A stretch of DNA of 64,000 nt from Casuarius casuarius (lineage: Eukaryota; Chordata; Aves; Casuariiformes; Casuariidae): positions 582,834-646,833 of the forward strand of contig PTFA01000370.1 of the NCBI GenBank assembly GCA_003342895.1. The letters are read 5' to 3'. The position numbers and the translations under genes are program-made. This document shows, piece after piece, positions 25,635 through 37,825 of the stretch (positions are counted from its first letter, which is position 1; every line of letters begins with the position of its first letter). Below the pieces are notes generated by a model. It was not told the DNA's origin and ran no database searches. It was given only the letters and a program-made list of their open reading frames with translations.

Positions 25635-26290
25635 AAAAAAGAATGACTATACTGGGCCAGCCAGTTTTAAAGTCCATCAAGCCCAGGGTGGGCAATAGCA
25701 GGATAGTCTTAGAACAAGGCAAGCACACAATGCTACATCCCCAGGGTGCTCCTGAAGGGCGTTCCTGAGCTAGATGTGGTGCCGTCAGTTTAACAGTCCT
25801 TGACAGAATTTTCCTCAGTGGTTGGAATTTGTTTAGTCATTTTTTTAAACACTTACCACCCAAAATGCCCCATGACAAGGAGGTGCACAGTTTAGCTTTT
25901 TATTTTGTAAAAGAGAGTCTTCCTTTTTCTGTTTTGAACTATCACCTAATCATTTCATGTGATGATCCCGGTTCTTGCATTACGGGAAATCTTCCATTGC
26001 AGGGCACTCATGATTTTAAAGGTGTTTATCTTATATCTCATCAGTTATCACACTTCTGGACTGAAAAGTCTTGGCCTGTGTGATATCTTTCCGTATGGAA
26101 ATTCCTCCTCCTTTCTGACCACCTTGGTCACCCTTCTCTGAACCTTTTCCAGTTCTGCTATATCCTCAGCGAAATGAGTGGAGACCACAAATGCATACAG
26201 CACTCAGGAATCTGTAGGATGAAACAGTAGTGTGTTTTCTGGCTTGTTTTCTTCCTTTCTTAGTCCTTCTTTTTGTCTGATTTACTGTTC
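25635..26290 (-). mobile_element. Old CR1-type LINE fragment, long and decayed
   Basis: Read on the plus strand, GAATGACTATACTGGGCCAG, GTCCATCAAGCCCAG, CTTCTCTGAACCTTTTCCAG and CATACAGCACTCAGGAATCT appear in the order of the reverse complement of an old sauropsid CR1. In such copies the 3' end reads '...ctgg-cccagtatgg-tcattctt' in sense, so the 3' end lies at 25635. Spacing and order fit over about 650 bases, though identity is low. Confidence 0.7.
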
Positions 26291-27217
26291 TGACCCACTT
26301 CTGGTTGAGGGCTCAGTCCTGGGCTGGAGCTTTTGCAAGAGCAGTCATGGCTGCAGGCCTGGCAGAAGCACATTGCATCAGTCGGGCTGAAGAGGCTGTG
26401 GTGCCATGAGAAGGTTTCCAGTGCTCTCTTGCAGCCTGTAATGCTTTTCCCCAAACTGCTCTTCATTCTCCTGCTTTCTATGGCTGACACAGATGGTTGG
26501 AGGTTTTCTGAAGCTGAAAGCAAAGTGTAAAAACACGAAGGCCACAGTATTCTTGAGTGACTCTCAGTCTCGCTGGGGGAGTGGTTGGCCATCTAAGCCA
26601 TCAGGCATCAGGCAGCGGCAGCTTCTCATCCTCGTCTCTTCCTGTTGACCTAATGTGCTTTTTGTTACAAACAGGTTGGTGGATTTAATTAGCAGTAGCG
26701 AAACATTTTGATTTATGATTTTTACCCACCTTACCTCCTCCCCTCCCTCTCTACTCTCCAGCTTCACGCTTGTCAGAGCAGATATTTTTAATATATATTT
26801 TTTTTTATCACAAGCCGCTCCTTCAGTGCTACAGGCAAGCTTTTAGCAGGGGAGAATATGCCCAGCTTACAAGTAGCTCTCCAATTACTATTGCTTGCTT
26901 TAGTGATTTTCCAGGAGAGGCAAAGGGCAATATTCTGGCTATTTTTCTTTCCTCTGCAGCAAGTCATGCCTCTTTGCTTCCACGCAGATAGGCCAAGTGA
27001 GAGGAGGAGTGAGCAGCAGTTGGTGGGGTATTCACACCTCATTACAAGCTTTATGCCCCAGCTCTCTTCGGCAGCACGTCCTTCTCCGTAGTTGAGAGCC
27101 ATTCCTCTTTGCCTGGCTTGCAGCCTGTCCAGGAGTTTACTCAGTATCTGCTTTCCAACCTTGCTAGATACCAAGGCTATGTCAAAATTAATAAATTACC
27201 CAGTGTCAAGGCACAGA
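26291..27217. other. Intron sequence, no gene recognised
   Basis: The stretch at 26640-26730 (GGATTTAATTAGCAGTAGCG and neighbours) is AT-rich and repeat-free, a weak non-coding element candidate. Nothing else was seen. Confidence 0.4.
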
Positions 27218-27440
27218 CAATGTCTACACTGTTAAGTTGTTGTCATGGGCCACGGCACAGTTTTGGCCCAGATCGTCTAGCACTAACCCCAACAGTGCCC
27301 AAGCACACCTCAGGAGTTATTTAGGGCCAGGGGCATTCCCAGTAATCAGTCTGGATGAATCTACCTGGCTTTGAAGGTTGAGAGAGTTTAACAGTACAGA
27401 CATGTCCAGATGGCACCAGTTGGCCTCACAGGCAGAGAAC
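27218..27440 (+). repeat. Recurring unclassified repeat family, copy 4 (best inverted ends)
   Basis: Begins ATGTCTACACTGTTAAG and, about 185 bases later, has GTTTAACAGTACAGACATG, its near-perfect inverted complement. Between them are GGCACAGTTTTGGCCCAG, GGGCCAGGGGCATTCCCAGT and TGGCTTTGAAGGTTGAGAGA. Similarity to other copies continues past the right inverted motif (GTTGGCCTCA). Confidence 0.75.
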
Positions 27441-27854
27441 AGGCCAGGCAGGGGTTGTTTTACATGTACAGATACAGCCCATGGCCATAGGGCCAGCACT
27501 GCAACAAATTTAACATAGAAGTGAGGTCCCAAAGCAGTCATCAACCGTAGCATCCTGGCGACTCTATATCACCCACCCGGTCCTCTTGCCACCTCTCTGA
27601 CTTTCCTGAAGTGGAACTCAATTCACTTGTCCTACCCCCTCCTTCCAGACCTTTCGTCTCCCCACCAAAAGGGATCGGTCCCTCTGTCCTTGACAGTCCA
27701 AGCCCCCATTGCTTCCCTTCGTCACTTGTCCTCAAGGGAAAGGGTGGGCTTTGCATAGTGTGTGAGCCACTTTCTTGCTAGCAGCTCTGGTTTCTGCCTG
27801 CATGTAGGCTCTCACCTGTTCTGCCCCACTGCAGAGATGCCGTTCAAGTGAGGT

Positions 27855-27884
27855 CCATGGAGGCCCAGGACCATGGAGGCCCAG
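27855..27884. repeat. 16-bp tandem duplication
   Basis: CCATGGAGGCCCAGGA is followed directly by a second copy that is perfect over its first 14 bases. Confidence 0.85.
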
Positions 27885-28254
27885 TCTGATTTCCTTCAGC
27901 TGGTTGCACAGGCGGAGGAGACACATTGCAGTCAACAAAATCAAATCACTGACACGCAAATGGAAATAAGGCAGAATCTGACACGATAACATTGACATTA
28001 ACTTTTCCTTTCTGACCAGCTACCTTGATTATCAAAAGCTGAACTAAATCCCAGGGCAGGGGGAGCAAGTGGAGAACATCTCTGCCCACCCTAAGTTTGC
28101 CAAATATGTGTTCCCAGATGTCAGAGCTTAGATTTGAGCTATGAATTCATATGAAAGCAACTCCTTTATATACGCTGAGTTGGGGTGTGTGTGTATATAT
28201 AATCAAATGAGTCATTTCCATGCTAATTTGCAGATCAAAGACAAAGTTACACCT

Positions 28255-28445
28255 CCCAGAACGAAGCGTGGGAGCCGGATCTGCTGCGACAGGGAGGCAG
28301 CCCAGGGCAGCCGGGGCTGCTGGGGGTGCAGGTCCCAGCGCGGGATGCGGGGCGCGATACGATCCCCGTAGCTGGCACGGCTGCGGTCGCGCTGGAGAGG
28401 CTCTGCCCAGACCCGCCGTCTGCAGCGCGGGAGGGAAACCAGAGA
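28255..28445. promoter_or_regulatory. Compact CpG-dense block
   Basis: By hand count there are about 20 CpGs in 28261-28440, with GC far above the flanks, including GCGCGATACGATCCCCGTAG. It follows an AT-rich stretch with CTTTATATACG (about 28166-28176) and a GAGTCATTTCC word (about 28209-28219), which could be core-promoter or AP-1-like sites for a plus-strand start. No exon with recognisable protein follows. Alternatives are an orphan CpG island or a decayed GC-rich insertion. Confidence 0.5.
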
Positions 28446-29010
28446 AAGGCAGGAGAGTCATGGAAAGGGCTGGAAGAGGTGCCAGCTAATAAACAAAGTT
28501 CAGCTCGTGTAACGTGTGAGAGAGGAGCGTGGGGACAGGGGAAGGACAGCATGAGCTTGGCCACAATCTGTGGACAGCTTTTGTCCTTATGTTTAACGGT
28601 GACAAAATGTACCAGGATCTACCTGCTCCGTTGGATCACCAGCGGGGAACCCTTTCCTTTACCAAAGACAATGATTCAATCTGTATTGTGACAGCTGCCC
28701 TTATTTTATTTTATTTTTAAATAACATTTTACCATGAAGTTATGTCATGCAGTAATGGGTCATCTCACCCAGCACTATTGATGGCACATAGTGAACATGA
28801 AATTTAAAAAGTGAAATACAGCCAGGAAGAACCATTTTGCCAGGAAATGACATTTCAGAGGTTTCTAAAATGAACTGTTTGCAAATCATTCTGAAAGTGT
28901 TTCACAAAATATTCCTTTTTTTATTCCAGCTTGTCCAGAAAGCTGATTTCCCATATTTACATCAGACAGTTTGACCAGTCATCCTAGTTTGACCTATTCC
29001 ACCAGCAGGA
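28446..29010. other. Intron sequence, nothing recognised
   Basis: Contains a TTTTATTTTATTTT run near 28701 and otherwise unique sequence. Confidence 0.45.
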
Positions 29011-29345
29011 GATATGTTTGTATAGATATATAAATGAATAAATGAACCATATATATAGTCATATATATGTTGTATATTTTAGAGAGAGAGACAAAGTTTA
29101 TTCTTTTATATATATGTTTCTTATATATAGTATGTATGTGACTTATGTATTTATTTATACCATATATATGTATACATAAATACATGTATATACATATATA
29201 ATTAATAAACCATATATGTGTATGTGTACATATAGGTTTGTGTGTGTGTGTGTGTGTGTATACGAACCTATATCAATTATCTAGCTATCTAGGTATATGT
29301 AAATATATATATATATATGGTTTATTTATACATTTTTATATGTAT
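29011..29345. repeat. AT/TG microsatellite field
   Basis: Long stretches of TATATA, TATG and ATAC words occur, with a (TG)n run of about 11 units at 29239-29260 and (TA)n at about 29305-29318. The mix of alternating purine-pyrimidine tracts indicates simple-sequence expansion. The open frames within it are low-complexity artefacts. Confidence 0.9.
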
Positions 29346-31330
29346 ATCCTTGGTATACACAGTCCTGGTGGTGCTCATAAATTGAATAATCAAGACTATT
29401 TACAATTCATTCCTGAGTCATTATAGAATTATACATATAGGAAAAATGGTGGGAAACAGGAACATGGGTCAACATCCTATTGTCATAAAAGACATACAGG
29501 ATAATAGATGGTTTCCAAACAGGATCACCGTTGGGCCAAAAAAATGAGCTTCACCTCACCTGACAATGGAGACATATCCAAATGAGCTATATACTTTATA
29601 ATTACACTCATAATTCATTTCAGCCTGAAGTAGACCTATAAAACACATCAGATGGCTCTCACTCTGAAAACGACTCTCCTGTAAAGAGCATGGCGTGTTA
29701 CCGACGCAGGTGGAGATGTGGGCAATTGCTCCCACGACTGCCACCTGAAAGGAGCCTCACCCTGCAGCCGTAGGAAGCATGTCACAGCCTTGCCACATCT
29801 CCATGCATGAGTTTTGCCTATCCAGCCCGTCATCCTTGTCTCAGTCTGAGAGCACGGTTCCTCTGGAGGGTGACTCAGTGTCGGAAGCTAATTCTGTGAG
29901 ATGAGTCACCCTCTGCAATTGCCCCTTGCTCTCTGTCGGCGGTGGAGGAAGCCCAGCCAACATCAGTTGTCTAACGTTAAAGGCAGAAACAATCCCTCAG
30001 ACACAAGCGCTCAACGAACGCCCACTCACCGCAAACCCCACGACACTTCCCACCGTCCCATGGCAGGCTGCTGACCTGCAGCACTGAAATCGCTAGAAAA
30101 ATGTAGACCTCAAAGGAGAAACGGAGGGCACCTACCCATCCAGCAGTGTCATAGGCACTGCAGCATCACCACCGTCCACCTGAGAGCCAGCTTTCCACCT
30201 TCACCCCCTCGCCCTTGCCTTGCTCTTCTTCCTCCTCACCCAACCTCTGCCACTACCTCTTCAACCCAGTCCTCACCTTCCACGATGGGAATGAGCAGTA
30301 TCACAGGATGAGGACCATGGGTTGGCCACACCGGCAACAGGTTGCACTCCCACCAGGTCTCCAAAGGGTTCATGTGAAGTTTGTAGTGAAATCTTCCTTC
30401 CGCTGAATTTTGAGCCTAAAACCCTCTGACAGTGTCCCTTGAAGGCAGCGTTGGCCGTGATTGTCTTGGACATCGTGCCCCCGGCACAGACAGCATCTCT
30501 CTGATCGGGGATAATAGCGGACGGGACAGGGAAATTTTGGGGTTTTATGGTGCTTTCTTCTCCATTTATCTGCCCATGCGACTTCATAGCAGTGTGGCAA
30601 TGCACAAGTAATCCCCCAGGGTTTACAGCATGCTGAGCAGCCCACGAAGCACCCTGCTACCTCCCAAGAGGCTTTATAAAGCCGGTGTAGCTCCGATCAC
30701 TTAGCGTATGTTAGTGCTTTCATTGGCTTGCGTGGTGGAGGCGTGGGGCTGCATCTGTGTGAAATACTCATTAACACCAGCAAGGAATTTTACACTGAAG
30801 CTGCTTACTTTTGCCCAAGGGAAAATGCCTGTTTGTCAAAAGCAAATGTTTTTAGTGGGGAAGCACTGGCGTTGGGAAAGCTTTCCTTGGAAAGGTTTTA
30901 TTTTGGGTTCAAAGTGGAATTTCTGGGCTCCAAGAGATGTGGTGGGAACAGGGTACCCTGGCGCATGTGGGGTCTTCTTGCTCCATGTTCCACTTCACAG
31001 AGCGGCCCAGGCAACATGTCCCTGCAGTGGTGGCATGGGTCTCCCATGCCCCAGCTGTACAGGGGTTATTTTTCCCACCAGAACTCTGTATCATATCTGC
31101 CTGAATAACAAAATATGTTTAATGTCCTAGTTCTGACCCTGGCTCTGACGTTAAATCTCCATTAACAACCCATCCATGCCTGTTGCTGCATTTTTGGGGA
31201 ATTTGAATGGTGTATTCCTTTCGTGCTAGGATAGTGGCATGGAAATGGGATCTCTGTCTCTTGGGGGTCTTTGGCTGCATCTGTAATAGTAAAATAATGT
31301 CTCCGGGGAACATTCTCAGAAAGCAGAACA
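29346..31330. other. Intron sequence, nothing recognised
   Basis: The part at 29930-30070 has somewhat raised CpG (GTCGGCGGTGG, AACGAACGCCC) but falls short of an island. No gene, RNA or named repeat was recognised. Confidence 0.45.
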
Positions 31331-31516
31331 TGTTTGTCCATACTGTTATATAGTAAGTACAGCCCCTGGCCAGCTAGCACTGACCCAAACAATTTCCAAA
31401 CATGAGGACAAGTTTCCGAGGACTTATGTCAAGCCGTGGACCTCTGCAGATAAATGGCTTGGATATAGCACATGGGTTTGGGGGTTTAGAGAGTTTATAC
31501 CCAAAGACCTGGCCAG
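31331..31516 (+). repeat. Recurring unclassified repeat family, copy 5
   Basis: TGTTTGTCCATACTGTTATA, CTGGCCAGCTAGCACTGACC, CAAACAATTTCCAAACATGA, TTTAGAGAGTTTATACCCA and GACCTGGCCAG occur in family order. Moderately diverged. Confidence 0.6.
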
Positions 31517-33749
31517 AAAGAACCATCCTGAGCACATTTTATTTGCAGGCATAAACACTGCCTTTCTGTACCATCTGTCACAATTTTACTTTTGTGCCCG
31601 CATTTCGCAGTCCTCTCCAAGCTGAGGCAGCCCCCCATGCTCATCCAGGACCTCCATATCAATTAGGAGGTTTTTATGAAGTGCACACTAAATGCTCTGG
31701 CCTAAGCTCACCCCGGCTTGCTCTATTAGCAGATCACAGCGCGCACACTTGGAACGAATCCCAAATTCCTATTGCACTTTGAATTCACCCCCGGCCTGAA
31801 TGGGCAATGCCCCAAGCAGGGAGACAGCACAGCTCCCACGATTGCTCTCGTGGCAGCTCTGAGCACCCTTCCACCACGCGCTCCCCATCAGGCCCACCAC
31901 TCCTCCAAGGAAACGAGGGGCGACACGGTCTCATCAGAGGGGCCTTCCGAAACCCCGTGGCCCCACGGCTCTGGGGAGCAAGCTATGACCAGCCCTTCTC
32001 ATCTTCATGTCCTTTGCATGAGGCTAAGCTGCCTTCACGGGCTGTTCTGATTAGGGTTTTTCAGAGCCTGGGAGGGGAGCAGCTTTCCCGAAAAAGCCAC
32101 AGAGTGGCAGGTTTCATCTCCCTCTCTAGCCGGCTCTCAAACACACAGCAAAATGCTTCCCGTGTCTCCCTCTGCTCATTAGTAACTGGAAGAGAGGCAG
32201 GAAGTTCCTAATGACTCACGGCTCAGGAGTGAGGAACCACTGCTTTTATTTTTTGTCATGTTGGAGCTGATTTCACCTTTGATTCATCTGATAGTAGGAG
32301 GGGACTGCTGACAGCAAGGGCTGAAAGCAGGCGTGATCAAGAGAGGAGATGAAGACCCAATCTAATGACTGTCTTTTTTTTCTTTCCTTCTTTTTTTTGT
32401 CCTGTGCATTTAAAGAGGTGGGCTGGGTAACTGCAGGTTTGGACAGCATGAAGCACCTTGCTCTTGAATAGCTGGATCATTTTAAATGGAGGACTCAGAG
32501 CCAGGTGATTTTTTTTTTTTTTTCAGTGTGTGTCTTTTTAGCAAAGTTTTTATTACTTGAAGTGGCAGTTATGTAAATGGCTGGAAGTCACCTATACATT
32601 CTGGAATTTCCACTTCCCTATAGGAAAATGGAAGGAAAAGCAGCCCAACCTGAAATAAATCAGGCAGTGTGTGAACAGATCATTTGTCACAGCAGACACA
32701 TCCCTGGCTTTCATGCTAGCGTCACTAGGAGATTTGAGCATCATTCCCTAAATGCAGGAGATTGAATAAGGTCCTCCATCATACCTTGCAGTCAGTTGGT
32801 CATGCCAGCTGCTGGCCATGGGAAGACCCAGGTTCAGATCCTGTCCAACATGGATTTGCAGGGGGACAGGCATAAGGGAGCTGTATTCATCACCTCCGCC
32901 TATTAGCACCCACTCCACAGCCCTCGCTATGGGGCTGGCGGCTGTCCCACACTTAGCAGAGCAATGAGTTGGCTCTTCTGACTCCTCCAAAGGATGTGCA
33001 TGTGCGTCCTCCCATGGCCCCATTGCCTGACCCACACATGCAGGTGCAGCCTCGTTTGAGGAGAACCTCAGATCCCTCGTCTTTCCCCCCAATGCCTGTA
33101 TCCACCCCAGCATGTCGGTCTGATTCATGAGCATCCCACCATGGGCACCTCCAGCCCTTGCCCACCATGGGCTACCCAGCGAGGATCTGCGAGTCACCAA
33201 GGGACAGCCCCCAGGTGATAACTGCTCCCAGGTGAGCAAAGGAAATTCCCCGCTCAGCAGGTAGTGTCATTTCCATGAGCGTTCACTGCCCAGCGAGGTA
33301 AAGGCTGTGTCCAAGTCCCTGCTCCCAACCAAGGAATTTGAGCTCCCATCTCTCATGTTCTTAGCTAACATCACTTATATTTAGTAGGAAGAACACCATA
33401 GTGGTTTTAGTGCTGGGTTTTCTTAAAAACCATCTATGTAGGTGCAATATCATCCGTCACCACAGTCTCTGATCACCCTATCATATAACCATCTGGAAGA
33501 TTGAAAGTGAAGTTGATTTTTCAACGCAAAATATGCTTCCATCCCCAATGTATTTTTTTGGTTTTATCAGAGAAAGGCCTTTTGAAGACATCCATGGAGT
33601 TTGCTTATAAGAAACTTCACACATGTTAAAAGAAAGGAGCTTTTTCTGTTGGCTCACAATAGGTGAAACATGGGACTCAAAGCCCAAATTTTGTGGCTTT
33701 GCTTAAACTAATGAAGTAATCAGTGCCAGCAATTGTTCTCTGACCTGGA
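31517..33749. other. Intron sequence with weak conserved-element candidates
   Basis: The segment at about 31655-31790 (ATCAATTAGGAGGTTTTTAT and following) and that at about 32230-32360 are repeat-free and non-coding, the sort of sequence that is sometimes conserved. A T-run lies near 32511. No gene was recognised. Confidence 0.4.
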
Positions 33750-33960
33750 AACCAGCATGGTCTGGTCACACTCACACAATCAAACGCAATCTCTCAGCCT
33801 CCAAAATGAGGCGGCAACATCCCAGATGCTTAATTGTAAATGGTCCCTGGCCTCTGCTAATTCTCCATCCATTCCTGAGAATTGTTTGGGAGAGAGCTGA
33901 TTGTTCTAGGCCAAAACCGTGCCAGGACCACGCTAGAAAATTTAACAGTGCAGACGTTGA
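33750..33960 (-). repeat. Recurring unclassified repeat family, copy 6
   Basis: The plus strand shows CTCTCAGCCTCCAAAATGAG, GGTCCCTGGCCTCTGCTAAT, GAGAATTGTTTGGGAGAGAG, GGCCAAAACCGTGCCAGGAC and AATTTAACAGTGCAGACG. This is one of the clearest and most complete copies, in minus orientation. Confidence 0.75.
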
Positions 33961-34260
33961 GTTCCAGCCTTTGGCCACATTCCCAAGAGCTGCTGAATTT
34001 TCTAGCATGGATGTAGCCTTGGTGCCTGCAAAGCATTGGATAAAAGCTATTAAAAGTGGAAGCTAAGGTGTGAAATGTCCCAGCTGCACAATTGCTTGTT
34101 TTCTGCAATTGCCCGTGCATTCAAGATGTGCAAGTACTTCATTAGTTACTTTTCGGTCTAAAATGGTTGAGCATGCTCCTCTCCATCACTGAGGAGGTAT
34201 CACGGTCCATTCCAGATTCACCTGAACTTCTCTGTGTTTGTCTTGGCTGATGTGCATCAA

Positions 34261-34302
34261 AAGTACCTATTTAAATTATAAAAAGTATCTATTTAAATTA
34301 TA
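34261..34302. repeat. 22-bp-period tandem duplication
   Basis: AAGTACCTATTTAAATTATA is followed two bases later by AAGTATCTATTTAAATTATA, with one difference. Confidence 0.85.
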
Positions 34303-35467
34303 ACACAAATATCCACTGGTTTTTTTTGTTGAAAACCAACCAAATCTTGCAGCATTATAATGCACTATGTTGTTTCTGCAGACAGTGTAAGATTTACTAA
34401 AGTGTTAATTTCCTATAGCAAAAGTTATAATGGGATACAGAAATAAAATTGATTTTAAATTGCCATGGCAAGCTTGCAGAAACACTCCTATTATTCAGTA
34501 GAATGAGTGAAGGCACTGCAGCTTTCACAGCTGTAAAGGAAAATACATTATTTAAGATCACAGGCTCTTTAGTAGCATTGTCAGGCTTTGGTGACAACAT
34601 TATGGTGGAGTCCTGTTATCAGGGGACACATGCTCTTAAAAGACCTTGTTCAGAGAGTATCCCAGTTCACGAAGAAAAACTGTGTTACTGTATCTTGGTT
34701 CTGCTGTGGAGTTTTATTGAAATGACACTTGTAAGGATGGTGCTGTGGCAAACAGCAGGAGCATCTCCTACTTTAATCACTGTAACAGCCAGGAGTTTGA
34801 GGTTCGGCTTTGCTTGCTGGTAATTTCTCCTTGATATTCCTGAAAGCAAGAAATGCCTCTTCTTTGTGACCACCTCTGTGCCTAGACAGCTGCCCTCAGT
34901 CTGGTGCTTCCCAACCTAACACCATTTTTCACTTCAAGGTTGGAAGCCTAAATTAACTTTCATAATTAATGAAAGCTGAAGCTAAGGGAGAAGGAGGGGG
35001 GCAGACTGCAAAGCCAAAGGGCTCGAGCTCAAGTACAAAAGCCTGCCTGTGCCAGGGTGATTTTTTTTGATCAGGGGTGCATCGGGAGTGTGATGCACAA
35101 ATCACTCAGAGCAAACAATCAGTCTGTGTCATGAAGAAAATTGGAGCTGAGGACCCTCCTAGGTCAGTGAAATCAATTGTGGGGTCCCATCCTGAAGGCT
35201 TTACCCTTCTTCAAGGGACTATTCAGGAATGAGCAGGCTGTAAGTGCTTTGGGATGGGAAACTGCAAGACTAGGGCTTTGCAGAGGCAACAGCTATCTCA
35301 GACTGGCTTTAGCTCATGGAGTTAGAGATGCTTTCAAACAGGAAAAGACTGACATTATTAAATGTATACAATAAATTGATGTCATTACATCCTGTCCTTC
35401 CTGGTGCTATAAAAGCACATTGCATGGTGTTACCTATGGGGTGTCTGTCTTGTCTGGAGCACCCAGT
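34303..35467. other. Intron sequence, nothing recognised
   Basis: No coding, RNA or repeat-family signature was noticed. Confidence 0.45.
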
Positions 35468-35585
35468 CTTGATCCTGTTCCCGGCAAGCACTGGATGTGG
35501 CCACCCTGTTTTGAAGGCTGAGAAGGTTCAGTAGTGTGGATCTGGCCAGATTTTGACTGTTGGCCTCAGGGCTGGAGAGGAACCC
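35468..35585 (+). repeat. Recurring unclassified repeat family, copy 7 (right part)
   Basis: CTGGATGTGGCCACCCTGTT, TTGAAGGCTGAGAAGGTTCA, GTAGTGTGGATCTGGCC and TTGGCCTCAGGGCTGGAGAG define the right half of the family. The left half is missing or too diverged. Confidence 0.7.
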
Positions 35586-37689
35586 TGCATTGTGTGGTTA
35601 ATTAGTTTGTCTGAGGCCTGAAAGACCAGAATAAAGCTTCTTTTAATGGGCCTAAGAAATAACACTAGTCCTAAAACTACTCAGTTCCTCACCTAATGCT
35701 TCTGCTCCATAAACCTCATGTCAAGAAGGTTCCTGTTTGCACTTGGTAGCACACAGGGACTCTCTGATTTGACACAAATAATTCATGGGAACGTTTGCTC
35801 CTGTGATGGCACGCTGCAAGGAGAAGATGAAATGAGACAGGTCATTTGAATCCCATTGCTGTGGCTGCAAACACTCGTATGAAAGCTTACATGCAGATGT
35901 TGAGAGCACCCTTAGTAAGCTTTTTATTGATATCATAGTTATTTCTAATTCAGCATAGATCCTAGAATAGCAGGGGAGAAAAGCTGTTACACAATAGGCT
36001 GAAGCTATGACCAAAGAGTCGGGATGATCTAAGAGTTACAAGTTTTGCCAAAGACCTGCCTTATATGACCATGGGCAAATTACCCTGTTTTCCTACATTA
36101 TAACTATGTTTGTATGAGGCCTAGAGCCCAAGCAAGAAGCCTGATTATTATAGCTTCAAAACAGAAACCAGTGTAATGACCACAAACTTTATAGTAAGGA
36201 CTGGGGATGCTGGGACACAGCCATTAGGGGTGCAGATGCAGTCCTTCGTATTTCTTTATTTCCCCTCCTACACAGTGTAGCTCAGCTATTTAAATTCTAA
36301 GAAGTCTCAGTAGGACTTGACATTTATTTTTATTAAAAAGCAAGAATTAAAACCAGTATTTATGTTTGATTGCCATTTATATTGGTGTTTGTCACTTCTG
36401 AGAGCTTTTGTCCCAACCTCAACCGCACCATGCTTCTACCCTGCAGATCTGACCATTACAGTTTCTGGACAGTTAGAGACTTTTGGCTGCTTTGGGGCCA
36501 AAACTGATCAGATCGACAATGAGTAGCTAAGTGAGACACAGATCTGTCTCTGTCAGGGCTGGATGTGACAAGGCAAAAACCTAAGTTTCCTGGTGCTTAC
36601 CAGCTGAAATCAAATCCTACCACACCTAATTATAAACTCTTCAGATTTGGAGGTTCCACTCAGATCAAGCAATCGAATAGCTGGGCAGATTAAACCTCCT
36701 TTGCCTCACTGTTATGGTTCAAACCCATCCCGGTATGTCTGCCCGAGAGGTAAAGTACTTTGGTAGGCTAATGGAAAAGCAAGTGCTGTCAGAGGCCAGC
36801 TCTCAGAAAACTACTACTGGCCCTCTGCTCAAGTAGATAGAGGTAATTTTTGTGTGTCTGCACATACACAAACACACACACGTACACACCAAATGTTGTA
36901 GGGCGTGTGTACCCAGACAGATGTGGAGGGAAGCTAGGTTAATCTCTTCATGCTTTGAGATGTTCTGACAAGCGGTCGAGAAATCTCATCTGTCTTGGCA
37001 GGGTGCTGTGTCCAACCTAGCAAACTTGCTGAGGGTTACTCTTTCAGGTCAGTGTACCTTGCATGCTTGCAGATGTTTATGATGAAAAGCGGTTTCAGTT
37101 TCACTTTTCTTTCTTCACGGTCTGCAGGAGAAGTACCTGGACTGGTTTATAAAGGCTGCATTTGGGTTTGGTTTGTTTGTTCCACTCCTCCCTCAATGCT
37201 CACAATTATAAGAGTGAGTGGTGACTCCAAGATTTAATTAGAACAACAGGGCTTCTGAGAAATTTCATTTTTTACTGAGTAGACCTGTGAGTGGTGGTGA
37301 GGGTGTAGGGGATTCACCTCGTAGTGAGTGGATTTGTGACTGAGTGAACAACTGAGACCGTCCATCGAACCACGCTTGTATTTTATCCAGAGTCAATTGG
37401 ATAATCACAGTGCAGTTCCTACAGAAGAGCGCGCCGTCTTCCATCATGAGCAATCAACGATGTTCCATTTTTTCAATGAAAAATGGCTGTTACGGAGGGG
37501 AAAATGAAAGTAGCTGAGGCCAGTGCTATAGGGTGAAATCCTGAGGTTTCGCCCCAAAAGGTTACAAACCCTGCTTGTAAATGAAAGGGTGCCAGTGCCC
37601 ATTCTCTGGCCCTGAGGCCAGCTGACATGGGCTGGACACATCTGCATCATTATCTCTCATCCCTCAAAGCAGGGTGGTTAACGCACCTT
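35586..37689. other. Intron sequence, no gene recognised
   Basis: A possible old SINE trace lies at about 36050-36100 (TATGACCATGGGCAAATTAC), and a CA/GT-rich patch at 36850-36890. Otherwise nothing was recognised. Confidence 0.4.
36850..36890. repeat. CA-rich simple repeat
   Basis: Interrupted CA and GT dinucleotide runs occur (TGTGTGTCTGCACATACACA, AACACACACACGTACACACC). Confidence 0.8.
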
Positions 37690-37825
37690 TCCATGGGAAT
37701 AATCCCTGACCCATCCTAGCTCCTGAGCTGTATCTGGGAAATCTCTGGGGAGAGATTAACTGGCTCAGGCCAAATCTGTGCCAGGACCATGCTAATAGCT
37801 TAACAGTGTAGATTATAGCATTCCA
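37690..37825 (-). repeat. Recurring unclassified repeat family, copy 8
   Basis: The plus strand shows ATGGGAATAATCCCTGACCC, GAGCTGTATCTGGGAAATCT, GGCCAAATCTGTGCCAGGAC, CATGCTAATAGCTTAACAGT and GTAGATTATAGCATTCCAG. The last block extends outward past the inverted motif and is shared in part with copies 6 and 11. Confidence 0.75.

Noticed and set aside
29011..29345. Open frames rich in I, Y and V inside the microsatellite
   Set aside because: They are translations of TA/TG simple sequence.
32821..32850. A tRNA B-box-like word (GGTTCAGATCC)
   Set aside because: No A box at the right distance and no cloverleaf could be traced. It may be a SINE trace or chance.
32748..33239. A 163-codon minus-strand open frame in GC-richer sequence
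   Set aside because: Low stop-codon frequency is expected from composition, and no family was recognised.
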